Positions 59,427 to 64,000 of a stretch of 64,000 bases of DNA are shown here, in pieces (within the stretch, counting starts at the first letter, position 1; each line of letters opens with the position of its first letter). The notes below the pieces were generated by a model that saw only the letters and a list, made by a program, of their open reading frames with translations, had not been told where the DNA came from and did not search any database. The position numbers were made by a program, and so were the translations under genes. This stretch comes from JADJSS01 sp964490845 (GTDB taxonomy: Bacteria; Bacteroidota; Bacteroidia; Chitinophagales; JADIYW01), in assembly GCA_964490845.1 (NCBI GenBank), contig CAZBED010000002.1, positions 248,001 to 312,000 of the forward strand. Reading direction: 5' to 3'.

Positions 59427-59443
59427 TTGACCAATTTTTAAAC

Positions 59444-59989
59444 ATGCAAAAAATAGTTTTATCTCTGGCATTGGCGCTGTCATTTGTGTTGACGGCAAAT
59501 GCGCAAATGCCGGCAGTCGGCACAAAAGCCATCGATTTGAAATATAAAGACCCGAATGGCAAGGAAATCGCTCTGTCATCTCTGAAGGGATATGTTGTGC
59601 TGCTCGATTTCTGGGCATCCTGGTGCGGCCCCTGCCGCCGGAACAATCCGCAGGTAGTGGCTACATACACTAAGTATCTGGGTAAAAAATTTAAATCTCC
59701 AACCAAAGGGTTCACGGTTTACAGTGTTTCTCTGGATCAAAATGCGGATTCCTGGAAACGGGCTATTAAAGATGACGGGCTGGTTTGGAAAAACCATGTC
59801 TCTGATTTGCAAGGCTGGAATTCGGACGGAGCTTCTAAATACGGGATTCGCTCCATTCCGCAAACCGTGCTGATTGATGAAACAGGCTTCGTGATTGCCA
59901 TCAACCCCAATCATGAACTGGTGGAACAAATCATGGACAAAAAATTGAGCAAAGGAAAGTCTTCTTCCGTAAAAAAAGCCCCCAAATAG
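59444..59989 (+). CDS. TlpA-like thioredoxin-fold protein, exported
   Basis: A 181-residue protein with a signal peptide (MQKIVLSLALALSFVLTANA, cleavage after AQ) and a TlpA/ResA-like thioredoxin fold. The active site is WASWCGPCRRNNP, with both cysteines. The cis-proline segment RSIPQTVLIDETG is also present. The protein ends in a basic tail (KGKSSSVKKAPK). Such periplasmic proteins reduce or exchange disulfides, for instance during cytochrome c maturation; the specific target is unknown. A hairpin separates it from grpE. Confidence 0.92.
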   Translation: MQKIVLSLALALSFVLTANAQMPAVGTKAIDLKYKDPNGKEIALSSLKGYVVLLDFWASWCGPCRRNNPQVVATYTKYLGKKFKSPTKGFTVYSVSLDQNADSWKRAIKDDGLVWKNHVSDLQGWNSDGASKYGIRSIPQTVLIDETGFVIAINPNHELVEQIMDKKLSKGKSSSVKKAPK

Positions 59990-60012
59990 TATAAATGTCA
60001 AATTGTCTTAAT

Positions 60013-60047
60013 AAATCCTTTGGCAGGTAATTTGTCAAAGGATTTTT
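60013..60047 (+). terminator. Hairpin between the thioredoxin-like gene and grpE (terminator-like)
   Basis: AAATCCTTTGGCA (60013-60025) pairs with TGTCAAAGGATTT (60033-60045; one G-T pair) around a seven-base loop, followed by TT. It ends only 12 bases before the grpE ATG, so it may terminate the upstream gene or act in the grpE leader. Confidence 0.55.
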
Positions 60048-60058
60048 AAATTCCAGGT

Positions 60059-60631
60059 ATGTCAGAAGAAAAGGATACTGTTGAACAACCCCAACAGGAG
60101 GAAACCGTTACGGAAACGGTACAAAATCAGTCAGAAAGTCAGGATGAAATTCAGAATATCGACGTTGCTAACCCGTCAGGCGACGATTTGTCTGTCTTGA
60201 AAAGTGAATTGGATGAGCAAAAAAGCAAATATTTACGCCTGTTTGCTGAATTTGACAATTTTAAAAAAAGAAATGCCAAAGAACGGCTTGAATTATTCAA
60301 GACCGCCGGGCAGGATATTATTCGGGAATTATTGCCTGTTCTGGATGATTTTCAGCGAGCTAAAAAAGCTTTTGAACAGGATAACAATGCGGAGAATTAC
60401 GCCAGCGGTGTGCAGTTGATTCAGGAAAAGATGCAAAAAACCCTGCAGCAAAAAGGATTAAAGGTAATTGAAAGCATCGGTCAGGATTTCAATGTGGAAT
60501 ACCATGAGGCCATTGCCGAAGTGCCTGCACCGGGTGAAGAAATGAAAGGAAAGATAATAGATGAGGTAGAGTGTGGCTATACATTGAATGATGCCATTAT
60601 CCGCTATGCTAAAGTAGTGGTGGGAAAATAA
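60059..60631 (+). CDS. grpE: Nucleotide-exchange factor GrpE
   Basis: A 190-residue GrpE, the ADP/ATP exchange factor of DnaK. Acidic Gln/Glu-rich N-terminal tail (residues 1-48), then the long paired helix (KSKYLRLFAEFDNFKKRN, AKERLELFKTAGQDIIRELL) and the C-terminal beta domain (DFNVEYHEAIAEVPAPG, DEVECGYTLNDAIIRYAKVV). Standard length. It is followed after 71 bases by dnaJ. No CIRCE element (TTAGCACTC dyad) is seen upstream. Confidence 0.95.
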   Translation: MSEEKDTVEQPQQEETVTETVQNQSESQDEIQNIDVANPSGDDLSVLKSELDEQKSKYLRLFAEFDNFKKRNAKERLELFKTAGQDIIRELLPVLDDFQRAKKAFEQDNNAENYASGVQLIQEKMQKTLQQKGLKVIESIGQDFNVEYHEAIAEVPAPGEEMKGKIIDEVECGYTLNDAIIRYAKVVVGK

Positions 60632-60702
60632 TAAATCGGTATGGTTATTTTCAAACTATACAACTAACCGATTATTTAAACAACTAATGTTCATCCAAGT
60701 AT

Positions 60703-61857
60703 ATGACTAAACGAGATTATTACGAAGTATTGGGAGTGTCCAAAGGTGCCGGTGCCGATGAAATCAAAAAGGCATACCGCAAGTTGGCGCTGCAGTATCA
60801 TCCGGACAGAAATCCCGGGGATAAGGAAGCTGAGGAAAAATTCAAGGAAGCCGCGGAAGCTTATGATGTACTCAGCAATGAGGAAAAAAAGGCGAGATAT
60901 GATCGTTTTGGCCATCAGGGAGCAGCTGGCGGCTATGGCGGCGGATACGGCGGCGGCATGAATATGGATGATATCTTCTCTCAGTTTGGTGATATTTTCG
61001 GCGGCGGCGATGGCAATCCGTTTGAATCGTTTTTTGGCGGCGGTGGTCGCAGAAGAGAACGCGGCAAAGGCCAGCGAGGAAGCAATCTGCGCATTAAAGT
61101 GAAGATGGATTTGGAAGAAATATCCAAAGGTGCGCAAAAGAAAATTAAAGTAAAGAAACACATTACCTGCGATGCCTGCAATGGTATCGGAGCCAAAGAC
61201 AGCGGGTCTTATCAGACTTGTAATACCTGTAATGGCAGCGGTGTTACACGAAAAGTGACACAGACCTTTTTAGGCCAAATGGCTACCACCTCAACCTGCC
61301 CGACCTGTGAAGGGGAAGGAAAAATCATCACGAACAAATGTACCAAATGCCGTGGTGAAGGCCGAGTGTACGGCGAAGAGGTGGTAACGATAGATGTGCC
61401 TGCCGGCGTGAGTGAAGGCATTCAGTTGTCCATGAATGGTAAAGGAAATGCAGGTATACGTGGTGGCTATCCCGGCGATTTGCTTATCAGCATTGAAGAA
61501 GTACCGCACCCGGAACTGAAGAGAGAAGATACAAATGTACTATATACACTGTACCTGAATTTTGCGGATGCCGCATTGGGTACACACTCGGAAGTGCCTA
61601 CCATTGGAGGCAGCGCCAAAATAAAAATTCCGAAAGGCACACAAAGCGGCAAGCTGTTCCGACTGCAGGGAAAAGGTGTGCCGAGCATACAAGGCTATGG
61701 CAAAGGAGACCAGATTGTGGAAGTACAGGTGTTTACACCTCAGGACCTGACACCGGAAGAAACAGCCTTGCTGGAAAAACTGAAACAATCCAAAAATTTC
61801 AGTCCGCAGGCGCAAAAAGAAAAAAATAAAGGATTTTTTGACAAGTTTTTCCATTAA
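60703..61857 (+). CDS. dnaJ: Molecular chaperone DnaJ (type I)
   Basis: A 384-residue full-length DnaJ that stimulates DnaK ATPase and delivers substrates. J domain with YYEVLGVSKGAGADEIKKAY and the HPD of LQYHPDRNPGD; Gly-rich region (GGYGGGYGGGMNM); four zinc-binding CxxCxGxG repeats (CDACNGIG, CNTCNGSG, CPTCEGEG, CTKCRGEG); and the C-terminal substrate-binding domains (VPAGVSEGIQLSMNGKGN, IPKGTQSGKLFRLQGKGVP). All canonical elements are present. With grpE it forms a chaperone pair; dnaK is not in the window. Confidence 0.97.
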   Translation: MTKRDYYEVLGVSKGAGADEIKKAYRKLALQYHPDRNPGDKEAEEKFKEAAEAYDVLSNEEKKARYDRFGHQGAAGGYGGGYGGGMNMDDIFSQFGDIFGGGDGNPFESFFGGGGRRRERGKGQRGSNLRIKVKMDLEEISKGAQKKIKVKKHITCDACNGIGAKDSGSYQTCNTCNGSGVTRKVTQTFLGQMATTSTCPTCEGEGKIITNKCTKCRGEGRVYGEEVVTIDVPAGVSEGIQLSMNGKGNAGIRGGYPGDLLISIEEVPHPELKREDTNVLYTLYLNFADAALGTHSEVPTIGGSAKIKIPKGTQSGKLFRLQGKGVPSIQGYGKGDQIVEVQVFTPQDLTPEETALLEKLKQSKNFSPQAQKEKNKGFFDKFFH

Positions 61858-61920
61858 CCATGAACAGCCAATTACCCGTTCTTGACATTTATTGTATCTT
61901 AGCGGCATAATTTACTGTTC

Positions 61921-62937
61921 ATGCAAAAACTATTTACACTTTTCATCACCATTGTTTTAGGATTGTCCGCTCATGCACAGACAGTGCAGGTGCAGTTTAT
62001 CAATAACTCAGCGGATTCCATCATGCGTTTAGTGAAAGTATCCATGAACGGTGATTTGAAAAAGGACAGCCTGGCTTACAGAAAAGCGACATCATTCATT
62101 ACTACAGCCGGAGATTCTACGTATACTATACTTTTTGAATCGGTTCGTAATGCCGCCAAATCGGTGTCTGTTACACAGACATTGGATGCGGGAAAGAAAT
62201 ATGTTTTTGTGCTGAACGGTCTGACTAATGATACCATGTTCCAGAAAAATCCGGATAGTGTCAGCGTGTTGTTGAATATTGTAGTGATAGACCAATCTGT
62301 TCTTCCTGTTCCGTCAGCAGGGCAAACCACGCTCGCTTTTGTAAACGGCAGCACCGATGCGCCGGCATTTGATTTATATTCGAATGATGGGTTGAATACT
62401 TTGTTAATAGATAATGATTCATTGAATCAGGCCTTGCCGCTTAGTTTGCAGGATACCATTCTGAAGCTGAAATTGAATACGGCGGATGGCGGATTTACCA
62501 TCTCTTACTTTTTATTCAGCCTCACCAGCCTCGGAGGTCAGATTACAACGGCTTTGACTTCCGGCTTCTTTGCTCCGGGCAGCAATCAGAATGGCGCGAA
62601 TTTCTCGGTTTACGTAGTGGATTCATCCGGTAATGTAATAGCTACGCCAAGTGTATCTCTGGTTAAGAACAAAAATTTGCTGCTGGAAAAACTTACCCTT
62701 TTCCCGAATCCCGCGTCAGACTTTATAACGCTGGATTACACGCTGGCTGAATCGGCTTCCTTAGGCCTTTCTGTATTTAACCTGAATGGGGCGATGGTAG
62801 CAGATGAATCTGTAGGATTAATGTCAAAGGGAATGCACCAGACAACAGTATCCTTGCCGGAGTTGCCGGGCGGTATCTATTTCCTGAGGCTGCAATCCGC
62901 ACTTTTTTCTAATACGGTTCGTTTTCTCGTAAAGTAA
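61921..62937 (+). CDS. T9SS type A sorting-domain protein (secreted cargo)
   Basis: A 338-residue secreted protein. Signal peptide (QKLFTLFITIVLGLSAHAQ); a beta-rich body with Thr/Ser/Asn content (VQVQFINNSADSIMRLVKVS, TTLAFVNGSTDAPAFDLYSN), possibly DUF4397-like; and a C-terminal sorting domain of type IX secretion (LTLFPNPASDFITLDY, GGIYFLRLQSALFSNTVRFL), the Por_Secre_tail/TIGR04183 type. It would cross the outer membrane through the T9SS and become surface-attached. It agrees with the presence of the gld genes earlier in the window. Confidence 0.9.
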   Translation: MQKLFTLFITIVLGLSAHAQTVQVQFINNSADSIMRLVKVSMNGDLKKDSLAYRKATSFITTAGDSTYTILFESVRNAAKSVSVTQTLDAGKKYVFVLNGLTNDTMFQKNPDSVSVLLNIVVIDQSVLPVPSAGQTTLAFVNGSTDAPAFDLYSNDGLNTLLIDNDSLNQALPLSLQDTILKLKLNTADGGFTISYFLFSLTSLGGQITTALTSGFFAPGSNQNGANFSVYVVDSSGNVIATPSVSLVKNKNLLLEKLTLFPNPASDFITLDYTLAESASLGLSVFNLNGAMVADESVGLMSKGMHQTTVSLPELPGGIYFLRLQSALFSNTVRFLVK

Positions 62938-63000
62938 ACAGGAAGTTTGGTTATTTTTAAGTGCGCTTAATCAGCGGTAATGTAACGCATCAACGATAAC

Positions 63001-63906
63001 ATGTTTCTCCTCGACGTTCAGCATATTTCCAAGTCGTTCCAGGATAATCTTGCCTTACAGGATGTTTCCCTGCAATTACATGCTGCTAAGATTTATGGTC
63101 TTCTTGGGCCAAACGGAGCCGGAAAAACCACGCTGATCCGGAACATCACCCAAATCTTTTTTCCCGATACGGGAACGATATCGTTCAATAATGAAAAACT
63201 TTCTGAAAAGCACCAGAACCTTATCGGTTATATGCCTGAAGAGCGAGGAATGTATAAGAAGATGCAGGTGGGTGAGCAATTGCTTTATTTTGCCCGATTG
63301 CGGAATTTTTCTAAACCGGAAGCGGAACAAAGGATTAATTACTGGCTGCAAAAATTAGATATAGAAAGCTGGCGATACAAGACGATTGAAGAATTGTCAA
63401 AAGGGATGCAGCAAAAAGTGCAATTTGTAGCTACTGTTCTGCATGATCCGGTTTTGCTGATTCTGGATGAGCCTTTCTCCGGTCTGGATCCGATTAATGC
63501 GGAGATTATCAAGAATGAGATTTTTGAATTGCATCAGAAGGGAATGACGATTATTTTCTCCACCCACAGGATGGAAAATGTGGAGGAAATCTGCGAGGAT
63601 ATCTTCCTGATTAACAAAGGAAAAATTATCCTGAACGGAAATGTGCAGGCCATTAAACAGCAATATAAAAAGAACCTGATAAAAGTTGAATTGAGTAAAG
63701 AGGCTGTTGTAGAGGATGCCGTTGCGGAACAAATCATGATTGCCGAACAAACACCACAACATCTGATTATCAAATTGAAGCATGAGCAGACAATGAATGA
63801 TATGCTGAAAATATTATTGCAGCATAACGTGGGTATTGCAGGAATGACAGAACTGCTGCCATCTATCCATGAAATTTTTATTCAATCGGTGAAAGAGATA
63901 AATTAG
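63001..63906 (+). CDS. ABC transporter ATP-binding protein (NatA-like)
   Basis: A 301-residue ATPase. Walker A GPNGAGKTTLIRN, signature LSKGMQQKVQFVA, Walker B LLILDEPFSGLDP and H-loop IIFSTHRMENVEEI are all present. The C-terminal 80 residues (KNLIKVELSKEAVVEDAVAE) form the DUF4162-like extension typical of NatA-type proteins. The start codon of an ABC-2 permease follows 18 bases downstream, so this is an exporter pair. Substrate unknown. Confidence 0.92.
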   Translation: MFLLDVQHISKSFQDNLALQDVSLQLHAAKIYGLLGPNGAGKTTLIRNITQIFFPDTGTISFNNEKLSEKHQNLIGYMPEERGMYKKMQVGEQLLYFARLRNFSKPEAEQRINYWLQKLDIESWRYKTIEELSKGMQQKVQFVATVLHDPVLLILDEPFSGLDPINAEIIKNEIFELHQKGMTIIFSTHRMENVEEICEDIFLINKGKIILNGNVQAIKQQYKKNLIKVELSKEAVVEDAVAEQIMIAEQTPQHLIIKLKHEQTMNDMLKILLQHNVGIAGMTELLPSIHEIFIQSVKEIN

Positions 63907-63924
63907 CGATACTTAGCATTCAGT

Positions 63925-64000
63925 ATGAAAAAAATCTGGTACATCATTCAACGGGAATACATAACGAGGGTAAAGAAAAAGTCGTTTATCCTGCTGACGT
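63925..64000 (+). CDS. ABC transporter permease, N-terminal part (runs off window)
   Basis: The ATG at 63925 opens a frame that is still open at the end of the window. The first 25 residues, beginning MKKIWYIIQREYITRVKKKS, match the cytoplasmic start of NatB/ABC-2 permeases. It lies 18 bases after the NatA-like ATPase stop, so it is most likely its membrane partner. Confidence 0.8.
   Translation, partial: MKKIWYIIQREYITRVKKKSFILLT

Overview
The window reads as chromosomal DNA of a Bacteroidota (Bacteroidetes) bacterium, probably a free-living member near the Chitinophagia/Saprospiria side; I cannot place it more finely by eye. The evidence is a gldA-gldF-gldG gliding-motility transporter cluster, a C-terminal type IX secretion (T9SS) sorting tail (61921-62937), a complete Bacteroides-type aerotolerance (bat) operon, families largely restricted to the phylum (Porin_10-like, DUF3078, DUF4290, DUF5723, DUF4260), and many promoters of the Bacteroidota form TAnnTTTG. 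Shine-Dalgarno sequences are mostly absent.

Layout. 0-7.4 kb: a two-domain nuclease (DUF2779), outer-membrane proteins, murB, a GT4 glycosyltransferase and a lipoprotein. 7.5-11 kb: gldA-gldF-gldG. 11-14.4 kb: a DUF4260 protein, a coiled-coil zinc-ribbon protein coupled to a Nif3-like protein, and divergent lpxK. 14.4-18 kb: two small membrane proteins and a large OmpA protein with seven thrombospondin type 3 repeats. 18.1-22.3 kb: DUF4290-murA, then gyrB. 22.4-27.2 kb: DUF998-like, outer-membrane, dipeptidyl-peptidase IV and DUF3078 proteins. 27.4-35.8 kb: moxR, a DUF58 gene, a DUF4381-like gene and batA-batE, packed head to tail. 35.8-43.7 kb: outer-membrane, TPR and chalcone-isomerase-like proteins, a PcrA/UvrD helicase, an unrecognised secreted protein and a second OmpA protein. 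43.9-48.8 kb: an unpaired OppC/DppC-type permease, phosphatidylserine decarboxylase, a GT39-like membrane protein and a secreted DNA/RNA nuclease. 48.8-58.8 kb: two tandem acyl-CoA synthetases, an AddA-type helicase-nuclease with an aldose epimerase, a TetR regulator divergent from an AlkB-type alkane hydroxylase, and a secreted OB-fold protein. 58.8-59.4 kb: the only gene-free stretch over 300 bp, holding two copies of a dispersed hairpin repeat and a decayed restriction-modification gene tail. 59.4-64 kb: TlpA-like thioredoxin, grpE-dnaJ, a T9SS cargo protein and the start of a NatAB-like ABC transporter.

Functional themes. Envelope biogenesis dominates (murA, murB, lpxK, psd, porin and OmpA proteins, glycosyltransferases), with surface motility and secretion (gld genes, T9SS tail), stress tolerance (bat, grpE-dnaJ) and DNA repair (uvrD/pcrA, addA-like, gyrB, DUF2779 nuclease). 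The alkane hydroxylase together with two acyl-CoA synthetases suggests possible use of hydrocarbons or fatty acids. I found no rRNA, tRNA, CRISPR array, insertion sequence or prophage. I see no clear complete novel system. The most unusual items are the DUF2779 dual nuclease, the OB-fold domain shared by a secreted nuclease and a stand-alone secreted protein, the restriction-modification remnant beside dispersed repeats, and the recurring promoters with very short leaders.
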